DNA of 64,000 nt from Pseudomonas oryzihabitans. GTDB lineage: Bacteria; Pseudomonadota; Gammaproteobacteria; Pseudomonadales; Pseudomonadaceae. The notes under the pieces are model-generated. The model ran no database searches. It had not been told where the DNA came from and worked only from the letters and a program-made list of their open reading frames with translations. This document shows, piece by piece, positions 1 to 10,970 of the stretch (positions are counted from its first letter, which is position 1; every line of letters starts with the position of its first letter). The translations under genes were made by a program, and so were the position numbers. The DNA lies in contig NZ_CP021645.1 of the NCBI RefSeq assembly GCF_006384975.1, positions 2,012,001 through 2,076,000 of the forward strand, read 5' to 3'.

Positions 1-470
1 ATGTTGAGCTTGATCTTCAGTCCGGCCGCGCGTGCCTCTTCGAGACCGGCCAGCACCGTGGCCAGATCGCCACCGCGCGCCAGGCGCGGAAAGGCCTCGG
101 CATCGAGGGTGTCGAGAGACACGTTCAGCCGACGGATGCCGTGATCGATGAGGAATTCGAGTTTGCGCGACAGCAGCTGGCCATTGGTGGTCAGGCTGAT
201 GTCCTTGAGGCCGAGCTGCGCCACGCGTGCGAGGAACGGCTCCAGCCGCGGCGTGACCAGGGGCTCGCCCCCGGTGATGCGCAGCCGCTCGATGCCGGCG
301 GCATCGATCAGGTATTCCACCCCACGCGCCATGGTCTCGGCACTGAGTTCGTCCTGCGCAGCCACGAGTCGCTTGCCATTGGGCACACAATACGTACAGG
401 CATAGTTGCAGGCCGCCGTGAGGCTGATCCGCAAGTTGCGAAACGCCCTACCCTGGCGGTCGACGATCAT
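1..470 (-). CDS. moaA: GTP 3',8-cyclase MoaA (partial, 3' end outside window)
   Basis: Radical SAM enzyme that converts GTP to 3',8-cyclo-GTP, the first step of molybdenum cofactor synthesis in the cytoplasm. The minus-strand reading from the ATG at 468-470 starts MIVDRQGRAFRNLRISLTAA and continues with the radical-SAM cluster motif CNYACTYC (three Cys for the 4Fe-4S cluster). It then has the TGGEP motif and the conserved TTNGQLL and SLDTLD stretches. About 156 codons are present; the rest of the roughly 330-residue protein lies left of base 1. A cofactor-pathway gene fits the molybdoenzyme encoded near 35.8 kb, although the two are not linked. Family assignment is secure; which moaA paralogue this is cannot be told. 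Confidence 0.93.
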   Translation of the reverse strand, partial: MIVDRQGRAFRNLRISLTAACNYACTYCVPNGKRLVAAQDELSAETMARGVEYLIDAAGIERLRITGGEPLVTPRLEPFLARVAQLGLKDISLTTNGQLLSRKLEFLIDHGIRRLNVSLDTLDAEAFPRLARGGDLATVLAGLEEARAAGLKIKLN

Positions 471-490
471 CTTGGGAACTCCACTAGAAC

Positions 491-519
491 AAGAGAAAAG
501 GGATGGCGCGGCATCCCTT
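491..519 (-). terminator. Rho-independent terminator after the TetR gene
   Basis: AAGGGATG (498-505) pairs with CATCCCTT (512-519) around a six-base loop. On the minus strand the stem is followed by TTTTCTCTTG. It sits just downstream of the TetR stop codon and upstream of moaA, so it should separate the two transcripts. Confidence 0.6.
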
Positions 520-533
520 GCCTCTATCGGACC

Positions 534-1175
534 CTAGGATCGGACAGGCGTTTCGACGTCACGCTTGCGGCGATTGCCCATGCGGACGCCGATATCCATG
601 AGGAACTGGAAGAAGCCCTCCTGATCCTCCAGCACGTCGCGCCAGAACGGCGAATGGTAAAGGGCCACGGCTCCATGCACCAGCGCCCAGGCCGCGCAGT
701 AATGGAAATAGGGCGGCACGTCCTCGAGCTTGCCTTCGTCGATGCGGCCTTCGATCAGGCTGGTCAGCCGCTGGAAGTTGGAGGTGCGGATGCTGTGCAA
801 CTGCTCGACCAGTTCGGGCACCTGCCGTGTCTTGACCACCTTTTCCTCGAGTCGGTCGAACAGCCGGTAGCGCTGCGGATCGCTCATACGGAATTCGAAA
901 TAGGCACGCGAGAGGGCTTCGCGGTCCCGGGCGACGTTATCCGACTGGAACAGCTCGGCGAGATCCCTTTCGTAATCCAGCATCAGCCGCAGGTAGATCT
1001 CGGCCTTCGAATTGAAATGCTTGTAGATGGTGCCTTTGCCGATACCGACCGCCTCGGCGATCATCTCGACGGTAACGCTGTCTTCTCCTTCGGAGAGGAA
1101 GAGTTGCAGCGCGGTGTCGAGGATTTCCTGCTCACGGCGACGGAACTCGCGGACCTTGCGGGATTCTTTCTGCAT
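534..1175 (-). CDS. TetR/AcrR family transcriptional regulator
   Basis: Cytoplasmic one-component repressor-type regulator of 213 residues, the normal length for TetR. The N-terminal helix-turn-helix (residues about 14-62) is typical, with the recognition segment GIGKGTIYKHFNSKAEIY. The remaining alpha-helical domain would bind an unknown ligand. From memory of P. aeruginosa gene order it matches PA2957, which also lies beside this fatty-acid/pilZ cluster. It ends at a terminator hairpin and is divergent from the aminotransferase gene, which may be its target, but no operator palindrome was recognised. Ligand and regulon unknown. Confidence 0.88.
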   Translation of the reverse strand: MQKESRKVREFRRREQEILDTALQLFLSEGEDSVTVEMIAEAVGIGKGTIYKHFNSKAEIYLRLMLDYERDLAELFQSDNVARDREALSRAYFEFRMSDPQRYRLFDRLEEKVVKTRQVPELVEQLHSIRTSNFQRLTSLIEGRIDEGKLEDVPPYFHYCAAWALVHGAVALYHSPFWRDVLEDQEGFFQFLMDIGVRMGNRRKRDVETPVRS

Positions 1176-1345
1176 GGCAGCCCACTTGTTGTTTTTGAAA
1201 AGGATAGGGCCTCGAACTACCGGCCTCCCCTCGGCTTACCGGCACTTCGTCACACCTTGGGCGAGCTCGACCGACAGGATCGGTGAACAGCGCGGGCGCG
1301 CCCCTTATTATGCCCCATCACACCCAGATTGTACGGATCGAGTCA

Positions 1346-2476
1346 ATGTCTTCCTGGAAGCACGAATTCCCTCAGGCCTACGCCATGCGCTATCTCAACC
1401 ATGCGGCGGTAGCTCCCTGGCCCAAACGCGCCGCGCAGGCCGTCACCGAATTCGCCGCCGAGAACTGCCAGTACGGTGCGCGCAACTACCCGACCTGGCT
1501 GGGCCTGGAGCAGCGGCTGCGCGAGCGCCTGATGCGTCTGCTCAACGCCCCGGCGAGCAGCGACATCGCCTTGGTCAAGAACACCTCCGAGGCCCTGTCC
1601 TTCGTCGCCTTCGGCCTGGATTGGCAGAGCGGTGACCAGGTGGTGATCAGCGACGAGGAGTTCCCGTCCAATCGAGTGGTCTGGGAGGCACTGTCGCGTT
1701 TTGGCGTCGAGGTGGTGGAAGTGACCCTCGGGGAGACGCCCGAGGCCAACCTGCTGGCCGCCTGTGGTCCTCGTACCCGGCTGATGGCCATCAGCGCCGT
1801 GCAGTACGCCAGCGGCCTGCGTCTCGACCTGCCCGCCCTGGGCCAGGGGTGCGAGGCCAAGAGCGTGCTGCTGTGCGTCGACGCCATCCAGCAACTGGGC
1901 GCCCTGCCCTTCGATGTGCAGGCCTGCAACTGCGCCTTCGCCATGGCCGACGGTCACAAGTGGATGCTCGGCCCGGAAGGCCTGGGGGTCTTCTACTGCC
2001 GCGCCGATCTGCGCGAGCAACTTAAGCTCCACGAATACGGCTGGCATATGCTGGACAACGCCGGTGACTACAGCCAGCGAGAGTGGCAACCGGCGAAGAC
2101 GGCCATGCGTTTCGAATGTGGCAGTCCGAACATGCTCGGCGCTGTGGCCCTGGAGGCCAGCCTGTCGCTGCTGGAGGATGCTGGCATGGCCCAGGTGGGC
2201 CAGGACCTACTGGCGCGGGTCGAACTGCTGGACAGCCAGATCCGCCAGCTGCCCGGTGCCGTCCTGCATTCGCCGCTCGATCCGCAGCGTCGCTCCGGCA
2301 TCCTCACCTTCTCGCTCGAAGGCTGGGACAACCGCCAGCTGTTCGAGCGCCTCAAGACCGCCGATGTCATCTGCGCCCAGCGTGGACCGGGCATTCGGCT
2401 GTCACCGCACTTCTATACCAGCGAGCACGTGCTGGAGCAGACCCTGGACCTGATCCGGGCGCTGGCGCGCTTCTAA
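1346..2476 (+). CDS. Class V PLP-dependent aminotransferase
   Basis: 376-residue fold-type I PLP enzyme of the class V family (cysteine desulfurase/isopenicillin-N epimerase-like). The internal aldimine lysine is in DGHKWMLGPEGLG; upstream VDAIQQLG carries the Asp that contacts the pyridine nitrogen, and the C-terminal RLSPHFY segment is typical. No catalytic cysteine loop of desulfurases was seen, so a desulfurase role is unlikely and the substrate is unknown. I chose the ATG at 1346 over the upstream candidate at 1283 because homology-like sequence begins at MSSWKHEFP. It is divergent from the TetR gene and is followed by the probable sRNA. Confidence 0.85.
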   Translation: MSSWKHEFPQAYAMRYLNHAAVAPWPKRAAQAVTEFAAENCQYGARNYPTWLGLEQRLRERLMRLLNAPASSDIALVKNTSEALSFVAFGLDWQSGDQVVISDEEFPSNRVVWEALSRFGVEVVEVTLGETPEANLLAACGPRTRLMAISAVQYASGLRLDLPALGQGCEAKSVLLCVDAIQQLGALPFDVQACNCAFAMADGHKWMLGPEGLGVFYCRADLREQLKLHEYGWHMLDNAGDYSQREWQPAKTAMRFECGSPNMLGAVALEASLSLLEDAGMAQVGQDLLARVELLDSQIRQLPGAVLHSPLDPQRRSGILTFSLEGWDNRQLFERLKTADVICAQRGPGIRLSPHFYTSEHVLEQTLDLIRALARF

Positions 2477-2530
2477 GCCACGAACCAGCCAGATAAGCCC
2501 AGTGCCAGAGCGGTGCTATTCCAAAACTGT

Positions 2531-2560
2531 TTAAAAAATGTCCAGCCCAGGCTGGACCTT
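2531..2560 (-). terminator. Minus-strand hairpin with T tract, possible tatD operon terminator
   Basis: Read on the minus strand, GTCCAGCCTGGGCTGGAC is followed by ATTTTTTAAAC, an intrinsic terminator form about 140 nt past the tatD stop. The same bases could form the 5' hairpin of the plus-strand sRNA, so the element may serve both transcripts. Confidence 0.45.
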
Positions 2561-2654
2561 TGCCCAGGCTGACCAATACTCAAGTGACTGGTCGCGCCGA
2601 CCCCCGCGGCGAGATCCAGGCAGGCAGTCCGCCGTCCCGGCGAACCGCTGGTCC

Positions 2655-2690
2655 GGCCCGGGTATCCGAGGATACCCGGGCCATTTTTTT
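2655..2690 (+). terminator. Strong rho-independent terminator (3' end of the sRNA)
   Basis: A twelve-base-pair GC-rich stem (GGCCCGGGTATC with GATACCCGGGCC) and a T7 tract. Directed by its T tract it serves plus-strand transcription and lies against the 3' end of tatD. Confidence 0.8.
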
Positions 2691-2695
2691 GCGGG

Positions 2696-3478
2696 TCAAA
2701 GGACGGCGCGAGGAAACAGTCGGCGGAAGTTGGTCGTCGTCTGCTCGGCGAGGGTTTCGAGGCTGACACCACGGACATCGGCCAGGCACTGAGCGACCTC
2801 CACCACGAATTGCGGCAGGTTGGCCTTGCCTCTATGGGGCACGGGCGCGAGATAAGGCGAATCCGTTTCCACCAACAGGCGATCAGCCGGCACCTGGCGC
2901 GCCACCTCGCGCAAATCGGCGGCGTTACGGAAGGTCAGGATGCCGGAAAAGGAAATGTAGAAGCCCAGATCCAGGGCCGCCTTGGCCGTCGCCCAGTCCT
3001 CGGTGAAGCAGTGCAACACTCCGGCGCCCGGCAGCTCGGCGGCGGCCAGCATGGCCAGGGTATCCGCCCGCGCCTCACGGGTATGGATCACCAGCGGCAA
3101 CCCAGTACGCCGGGCAGCTTCCAGATGCAGGGCGAAGGAGCGCTGCTGGATTTCGGCGGTATCCGGCTGGTAGTGGTAATCCAGTCCGGTCTCGCCGATG
3201 GCCGCAACACGGGGATGGGCCAGCCGCTCCAGCAGCCAATCGAGATCGATGGCGCTGCCCTGGGCGGCATCCAGCGGATGGATGCCCACCGCGCAGTGAA
3301 CGTCCGCATAGCGCTCGGCCAGGGCCTGCACCGTGGGCGCGTTGCCGGCATCGACGCCGATACAGAGGAACTGGCTGACGCCTCGCGCGCGCGCGGCGTC
3401 CAGCGCTGCGTCCAGGGAGCCATCATGCAGGGAAAGATCGAGTCGATCCAGGTGACAGTGGGAGTCGACGAAGTGCAC
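2696..3478 (-). CDS. tatD: TatD family metal-dependent DNase
   Basis: 260-residue TIM-barrel metallohydrolase, the usual length of TatD. Metal ligands are visible: H7 and H9 in DSHCHLD, Glu in GETGLDYH, His in VIHTREA, His in LHCFTED, and Asp in ETDSPYL. Family members are 3'-5' exonucleases or deoxyribonucleases acting in the cytoplasm. The start is a GTG at 3476-3478 giving VHFVDSHCHLD; the long upstream extension in the same frame overlaps pilZ and has no family character. It is the last gene of the minus-strand pilZ-holB-tmk-mltG block. Confidence 0.93.
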   Translation of the reverse strand: MHFVDSHCHLDRLDLSLHDGSLDAALDAARARGVSQFLCIGVDAGNAPTVQALAERYADVHCAVGIHPLDAAQGSAIDLDWLLERLAHPRVAAIGETGLDYHYQPDTAEIQQRSFALHLEAARRTGLPLVIHTREARADTLAMLAAAELPGAGVLHCFTEDWATAKAALDLGFYISFSGILTFRNAADLREVARQVPADRLLVETDSPYLAPVPHRGKANLPQFVVEVAQCLADVRGVSLETLAEQTTTNFRRLFPRAVL

Positions 3479-3531
3479 GAAAAATAGCCTTGAATCGGGA
3501 GACGCCCCGCCCCGAGCGGGACGGCGACGCA

Positions 3532-3888
3532 TCACATGGTATGGGTGGGACGGTCCGACTTCAGCGAGCCGGCCAGATAGGTTTCGATCTTGTTGCGGGC
3601 GGTATTGTCGCCATCGTTGAACTGCACCCCCACGCCCGCGGCGCGATTGCCCTGGGCGCCCTTGGGCGTGATCCACACCACCTTGCCGGCGACCGGGATC
3701 TTGTCCGGTTCGTCCATCAGGTTCAGCAGCATGAAGACCTCGTCGCCCAGTTTGTAGGTCTTGCCCGTCGGGATGAACAGCCCGCCGTTGCGGATGAAGG
3801 GCATGTAGGCGGCGTAGAGCACCGACTTGTCCTTGATGGTGAGCGACAGGATGCCATTACGGGGGCCCAGGTTCTGCGGCAGACTCAT
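3532..3888 (-). CDS. pilZ: Type IV pilus assembly protein PilZ
   Basis: 118 residues, the exact size of Pseudomonas PilZ, beginning MSLPQNLGPRNGILSLTIKD and ending SLKSDRPTHTM. It is needed for type IV pilus biogenesis and is the founding PilZ-domain protein, though the founding member itself lacks a strong c-di-GMP-binding arginine motif. Conserved landmarks are GGLFIPT, LGDEVFMLLNLMDEP and GVGVQFNDGD. The ATG at 3888 is chosen; in-frame sequence upstream reads through the holB region and is not coding. It lies between holB (35-nt gap) and tatD. Confidence 0.97.
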   Translation of the reverse strand: MSLPQNLGPRNGILSLTIKDKSVLYAAYMPFIRNGGLFIPTGKTYKLGDEVFMLLNLMDEPDKIPVAGKVVWITPKGAQGNRAAGVGVQFNDGDNTARNKIETYLAGSLKSDRPTHTM

Positions 3889-3923
3889 GAGATTCTCTCG
3901 AAACAGGCGATACGAGCGGATCG

Positions 3924-6593
<2,670 letters not shown>

Positions 6594-6596
6594 CGG

Positions 6597-7412
6597 CTAT
6601 TCCAGAATCTCGTTTATCGAACCTTGCAGTTTACGGGTCAGCGGCCCTACCGACCAGTTCGCGGCTGCGTACCGGCGCACGGGCCAGATACCGTATTGGC
6701 TGTTGCAGAGGAAAATCTCATCGGCCCGCAGCAGCTCATCCAACGCCAGCGCCGACACCCGTACCCTCATGCCGTCCCGGGCGGCGATCTCGAGGAGCAG
6801 ACCGCGCATCACGCCGGCCACGCCGCAGTGATCGAGTGCTGGGGTCAGCAACTCGCCGTCGCGGATCAGAAACAGATTGCTGAATACCCCTTCGATTGGC
6901 CGACCGTCCTGGTCGAGCATCAGGCCTTCGGCGTACTCCGTACCGCCCCATTCAGCCCGGGCCAGTACCTGCTCCAGACGATTCAGGTGCTTGAGACCGG
7001 CCAATAGGGGTTGCCGGGCCAGGCGCGTCGCGCAGGGATAGAGGGCGATACCCTCGTTTCCATTGGCCTCGGGATAAGCGGGCGCTGGCGATCCCAGCAG
7101 CAGACGGCGTACCTCGGGCTCGGCCGGTGGCGCGTAACCGCGCAAGCCATCGCCGCGGGTCAGCAGCAGCTTGGCCACGCCCTCCCCCAGCAGCGCCGCA
7201 TAGGCCTGGATCTCGCTACCTACCTGGGCGATATCGCAAGGGATACCCAGCCGCTGGCAACCCAGGGCCAGCCGTTGCAGATGGCGTTCCAGCAAGCGCG
7301 GCTGGCCGCGGCGTACGGCGATGGTCTCGAACAGCCCATCGCCATAGGCCAGGCCCCGGTCACGTTGCAGCCCGGCGCCCAGCGGCTGGCCGTTGAGCCA
7401 GTCCTGGATCAA
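6597..7412 (-). CDS. pabC: Aminodeoxychorismate lyase
   Basis: Class IV PLP enzyme that releases pyruvate from 4-amino-4-deoxychorismate to give 4-aminobenzoate for folate. 271 residues with [14 protein letters not shown] near the N-terminus, the PLP lysine in [12 protein letters not shown], and [10 protein letters not shown]. The only usable start upstream of the conserved N-terminus is a TTG at 7410-7412, which overlaps the fabF stop (TTGA). Translation is therefore probably coupled to fabF, and no Shine-Dalgarno of note is visible. Gene order fabF-pabC-mltG is conserved in gammaproteobacteria. Confidence 0.95.
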   Translation of the reverse strand: MIQDWLNGQPLGAGLQRDRGLAYGDGLFETIAVRRGQPRLLERHLQRLALGCQRLGIPCDIAQVGSEIQAYAALLGEGVAKLLLTRGDGLRGYAPPAEPEVRRLLLGSPAPAYPEANGNEGIALYPCATRLARQPLLAGLKHLNRLEQVLARAEWGGTEYAEGLMLDQDGRPIEGVFSNLFLIRDGELLTPALDHCGVAGVMRGLLLEIAARDGMRVRVSALALDELLRADEIFLCNSQYGIWPVRRYAAANWSVGPLTRKLQGSINEILE

Positions 7413-8653
7413 GCGTCGACGCGCCGGAACACCAGGCTGCCGTTGGTGCCACCGAAGCCGAACGAATTGGACAGGGCCACTTCGATGGGCCGCTGCCGCG
7501 CCTCGTGGGGCACGAAGTCCAGATCGCAGCCGTCGCCGGGATTGTCCAGATTGATGGTGGGCGGAGCCACCTGGTCACGCAGCGCCAGCACCGTGAAGAT
7601 GGCCTCCACCGCGCCGGCGGCACCTAACAGGTGACCGGTCATGGACTTGGTGGAACTGACGCTCAGGCGCTTGGCCTGCTCGCCGAACACCTGCTTCAGG
7701 GCCGCCACTTCGGCCAGGTCGCCGGCCGGCGTGGAGGTGCCGTGGGCATTGACGTAGTCGACCGCCTCCGGCGCGATACCGGCGTCCTTGAGGGTCGCCT
7801 TCATGCAGCGCGCGGCACCCGCGCCGTCTTCCGGCGGTGCAGTCATATGGAAGGCGTCCGCGCTCATGCCGAAACCGATCAGCTCGGCATAGATGCGGGC
7901 GCCCCGCGCCTTGGCGTGCTCGTACTCTTCCAGCACCAGGGCGCCGGCGCCATCGGACAGCACGAAGCCGTCACGGTCGCGATCCCAGGGGCGGCTGGCA
8001 CGGGTCGGATCGTCATTGCGGGTCGACAGGGCACGCGCCGCGCCGAAGCCGCCCAGACCCAAACCCGAGGTCGCCATCTCCGAACCGCCGGCGACCATGG
8101 CATCGGCCTCACCGTAGGCGATGTTGCGTGCCGCCATGCCGATGCAGTGCGTCGCCGTGGTACAGGCGGTGGCGATGGCATAGTTGGGACCCTGCAGACC
8201 CAGGTGGATCGACAGGAAGCCGGACACCATGTTGATGATGGAGCCCGGTACGAAAAAGGGGGAAATACGGCGTGGACCCTGGGCGAGCAGCGACTGGCAA
8301 TTCGCCTCGATATTGGTCAGTCCACCGATGCCGGAACCCATGGCGACACCCACGCGCTCGCGATTGCCATCGTTGATCTCGAGACCGCTGTCACGCATGG
8401 CCTGGAAGCTGGCAGCGAGACCGTATTGGATGAACAGATCCAGCTTGCGGGCTTCCTTCGCGGACAGGTACTGCTCCACATCGAATCCCTTGACCGATCC
8501 GCCGATCCGCGTGCTGAAGGCAGAGACGTCCATATGCTCGATCGGCGCAATGCCACTGCGGCCGGCAAGGATGCCCTCCCAGCTGCTGGCTACGTCCGCG
8601 CCAAGCGGCGATACCATGCCCATACCCGTGATCACGACACGTCTACGCGACAC
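7409..8653 (-). CDS. fabF: Beta-ketoacyl-ACP synthase II
   Basis: Condensing enzyme that elongates acyl-ACP with malonyl-ACP in fatty acid synthesis. 414 residues with the Cys-His-His triad: Cys in [14 protein letters not shown], His in [11 protein letters not shown] and His in [12 protein letters not shown]. The ending [11 protein letters not shown] is typical. I chose the GTG at 8651-8653 ([18 protein letters not shown]) because AGGAG lies about nine bases upstream and homology begins there; an ORF start 33 bases further up adds only low-complexity residues. Downstream of acpP, separated by a terminator hairpin. Confidence 0.97.
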   Translation of the reverse strand: MSRRRVVITGMGMVSPLGADVASSWEGILAGRSGIAPIEHMDVSAFSTRIGGSVKGFDVEQYLSAKEARKLDLFIQYGLAASFQAMRDSGLEINDGNRERVGVAMGSGIGGLTNIEANCQSLLAQGPRRISPFFVPGSIINMVSGFLSIHLGLQGPNYAIATACTTATHCIGMAARNIAYGEADAMVAGGSEMATSGLGLGGFGAARALSTRNDDPTRASRPWDRDRDGFVLSDGAGALVLEEYEHAKARGARIYAELIGFGMSADAFHMTAPPEDGAGAARCMKATLKDAGIAPEAVDYVNAHGTSTPAGDLAEVAALKQVFGEQAKRLSVSSTKSMTGHLLGAAGAVEAIFTVLALRDQVAPPTINLDNPGDGCDLDFVPHEARQRPIEVALSNSFGFGGTNGSLVFRRVDA

Positions 8654-8730
8654 ACCCAACTCCTCTTGTCCTTCCGGGGCGGCCACCCCACTTAAAAAAA
8701 GCCGATTTCAACGAGCTTAATACTGGACCT

Positions 8731-8768
8731 AAAGAAAAGCCGCACGCCCTGCAGGACGTGCGGCTTTC
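8731..8768 (-). terminator. Terminator between acpP and fabF
   Basis: AAAGCCGCACG (about 8736-8746) pairs with CGTGCGGCTTT (8757-8767), followed on the minus strand by TTTTCTTTAGG. It lies after acpP, so much acpP mRNA should end here. This fits the high acpP expression compared with fabF. Confidence 0.75.
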
Positions 8769-8790
8769 GATGTCCGAAACTGGCGGCTAC

Positions 8791-9027
8791 TTATTGCTGG
8801 TGAGCAACGATGTAGTCGATAGCTTCCTGGACGGTGGTGATCTTCTCAGCCTGCTCGTCCGGGATTTCGGTCTCGAATTCCTCTTCCAGAGCCATCACCA
8901 GTTCGACGGTGTCAAGGGAGTCGGCGCCCAGATCCTCGACGAAGGAAGCGCTGTTGGTAACTTCCTCTTCCTTCACGCCGAGCTGCTCAGCGACGATCTT
9001 CTTAACGCGTTCTTCGATGGTGCTCAT
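8791..9027 (-). CDS. acpP: Acyl carrier protein
   Basis: 78-residue acidic carrier that holds growing acyl chains on 4'-phosphopantetheine. The modified serine is in the hallmark [18 protein letters not shown]. It has its own promoter and terminator within the fab cluster, and a good Shine-Dalgarno (AGGAG) upstream of the ATG at 9027. Located between fabG and fabF as in most gammaproteobacteria. Confidence 0.98.
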   Translation of the reverse strand: MSTIEERVKKIVAEQLGVKEEEVTNSASFVEDLGADSLDTVELVMALEEEFETEIPDEQAEKITTVQEAIDYIVAHQQ

Positions 9028-9078
9028 ACCGTGTTCTCACTCCTAAAGGAAAAATCCGCACAACGGATTGCGCGTAAG

Positions 9079-9106
9079 TGTATAGAAAGGGATTTCCGTA
9101 TTTCAA
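9079..9106 (-). promoter_or_regulatory. Sigma-70-type promoter of acpP
   Basis: On the minus strand TTGAAA (9106-9101), a 16-base spacer and TATACA (9084-9079) form a near-consensus promoter about 52 bases upstream of the acpP ATG, within the 166-base gap after fabG. Confidence 0.65.
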
Positions 9107-9193
9107 GCTGACGCGACATCAAGACGTATGCGCGGCCATTGCTGGTGCGACAGTTTACCAGCTTAGCGCAATAGCCGCGCGGGGTAACGCCGG

Positions 9194-9937
9194 TCAGCTC
9201 ATGTACATTCCGCCGTTCACGGGGATCGTGGCGCCGGTCACATAGGCCGCGCCCTCACCCGCCAGGAAGCCTACCACCTTGGCGATTTCATCGGCTTGCC
9301 CGAGGCGACCGGCCGGGATCTGGGTCAGCAGCGCTGCGCGTTGGGCCTCCGGCAGTTCACGGGTCATGTCGGTGTCGATGAAGCCGGGGGCTACCGCGTT
9401 GACGGTGATGTTGCGCGAACCCACCTCGCGGGCCAGGGCCCGGGTGAAGCCTTCGAGACCGGCCTTGGCGGCGGCGTAGTTGGCCTGCCCAGCGTTACCC
9501 ATGGCGCCGACCACCGAGCCGATGCTGACGATGCGGCCCCAGCGGCCCTTGGTCATGCCCTTGAGCACGGCCTTGGACAGTCGGAACAGGCTGTTGAGGT
9601 TGGTATCGATCACGTCGAACCACTCATCGTCCTTCATCCGCAGCATCAGGTTGTCGCGGGTGATGCCGGCGTTGTTGACCAGGATCGACGGGGCGCCGAA
9701 TTGCGCCTGGACCTGCTCGAGGGCGGCCGCGACGGAGGCGTTGTCGGAGACGTTGAGCACCAGGCCGGTGCCTTCGATGCCGTTGGCCTTGAGCGACTCG
9801 GCGATGCGCTGGGCGCCCGCCTCGCTGGTCGCGGTGCCGATCACGGTGGCGCCCAGCCGACCCAGTTCCAGGGCGATGGCTTGGCCAATACCACGCGTGG
9901 CGCCCGTGACCAGGGCGACCTTACCTTGCAGACTCAT
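9194..9937 (-). CDS. fabG: 3-oxoacyl-ACP reductase
   Basis: NADPH-dependent short-chain dehydrogenase that reduces beta-ketoacyl-ACP. 247 residues with the nucleotide-binding TGATRGIGQAIA, the NNAG motif (LVNNAGITRDNLMLRMKDD), and the Ser-Tyr-Lys triad in SIGSVVGAMGNAGQANYAAAKAG. The ending ATIPVNGGMYM is typical of FabG. It sits 15 bases after fabD. Confidence 0.97.
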   Translation of the reverse strand: MSLQGKVALVTGATRGIGQAIALELGRLGATVIGTATSEAGAQRIAESLKANGIEGTGLVLNVSDNASVAAALEQVQAQFGAPSILVNNAGITRDNLMLRMKDDEWFDVIDTNLNSLFRLSKAVLKGMTKGRWGRIVSIGSVVGAMGNAGQANYAAAKAGLEGFTRALAREVGSRNITVNAVAPGFIDTDMTRELPEAQRAALLTQIPAGRLGQADEIAKVVGFLAGEGAAYVTGATIPVNGGMYMS

Positions 9938-9952
9938 CTCGTGTTCCTCGAT

Positions 9953-10888
9953 TCAAAAAGCCGCACGGGCGGCGGCGAAGGCGTCGGGGGTGTCCAGGGA
10001 CAGGGTTTCCACGCCCTTGACGCATCTCTTGTTCAGACCGGCCAGTACCTTGCCCGGGCCGCACTCCACCAGGTGGGTGACGCCCTGGGCCGCCAGGTAC
10101 TGCACGGACTCGACCCAGCGTACCGGGCTGTACAGCTGGGCCAGCAGATCCTGCTGCAAGCTGTCCAGATCGGTGTTCACGCCGGCATTGACGTTCTGTA
10201 CCACGGGAATCGACGGCGCGCTCCAGGTGCAGCCACGGACGTCTTCGGCGAAGCGTTCGGCCGCCGGACGCATCAGCTCGCAGTGCGAAGGCACGCTCAC
10301 CGGCAGGGCCACGGCGCGCTTGGCACCCAGGGCCTTGCAGGCCTCGATGGCGCGCTCCACGGCGGCGGCGGAACCGGCGATGACCACCTGGCCCGGGGCG
10401 TTGAAATTGACCGCACTCACGACGTCACCCTGGGCAGCTTCGGCGCAGGCAGCCAGCACCTGGGCATCTTCCAGACCGAGGATGGCGGCCATACCGCCCT
10501 GCCCGGCCGGCACGGCCTGCTGCATCAGCTCGCCACGGCGAGCCACCAGACGCACGGCTTCGGCGAACGGTAGGCTGCCGGCGGCCACCAGCGCCGAGTA
10601 CTCGCCCAGGCTATGGCCGGCGACATAGGCGGGCTTGGCGCCCCCTTCGGCGAGCCACAGACGCCACAGCGCGATGGACGCGGTCAGGATGGCGGGCTGG
10701 GTACGGTCGGTCTGGTTGAGCGACTCCTGCGGACCCTGCTGGGTCAACGTCCAGAGGTCGTAGCCGAGAACGGCGGAGGCTTCCGCGAAGGTTTCGCCGA
10801 TCAGCGCATGGTGCGTGGCCAGCTCACCCAGCATGCCCAAGGCTTGGGAACCCTGGCCGGGAAAGACGAAAGCGAGAGAGGCAGACAT
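9953..10888 (-). CDS. fabD: Malonyl-CoA:ACP transacylase
   Basis: Transfers malonyl from CoA to ACP, supplying the elongation unit for FabF and relatives. 311 residues with the N-terminal FPGQGSQ, nucleophile elbow GHSLGEYSALVAAG, and the catalytic His region PVSVPSHCELMRPA. Length is standard. It follows plsX after an 82-base gap and is followed closely by fabG. Confidence 0.97.
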   Translation of the reverse strand: MSASLAFVFPGQGSQALGMLGELATHHALIGETFAEASAVLGYDLWTLTQQGPQESLNQTDRTQPAILTASIALWRLWLAEGGAKPAYVAGHSLGEYSALVAAGSLPFAEAVRLVARRGELMQQAVPAGQGGMAAILGLEDAQVLAACAEAAQGDVVSAVNFNAPGQVVIAGSAAAVERAIEACKALGAKRAVALPVSVPSHCELMRPAAERFAEDVRGCTWSAPSIPVVQNVNAGVNTDLDSLQQDLLAQLYSPVRWVESVQYLAAQGVTHLVECGPGKVLAGLNKRCVKGVETLSLDTPDAFAAARAAF

Positions 10889-10970
10889 AGGCAGGTCTCT
10901 TGTGGGTCCATTGCTGGCGAAAGCTCTGTTCCGCCACGGATAGACTGAGATGTCGGTGTCGACCGGTCGG

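Larger units (their letters stand above)
2528..2690 (+). ncRNA. rgsA: Probable RgsA/P16-type small RNA
   Basis: The intergenic stretch before tatD has the form of a small RNA gene. A CTATTC-like -10 (2516-2521), loosely RpoS-like, is followed by a 5' hairpin GTCCAGC/GCTGGAC (2540-2557). The stretch ends in a very strong intrinsic terminator: GGCCCGGGTATCC, a short loop, GATACCCGGGCC, then seven T (2655-2690). In P. aeruginosa the Gac/RpoS-linked sRNA RgsA (PA2958.1) lies in this same gap beside tatD (PA2959). The identification rests on synteny and structure, not on alignment; the 5' end is estimated. The first hairpin could instead terminate tatD transcription on the minus strand. Confidence 0.5.

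Noticed and set aside
141..1286. A 381-codon plus-strand frame
   Set aside because: Antisense to moaA and the TetR gene, whose motifs are clear.
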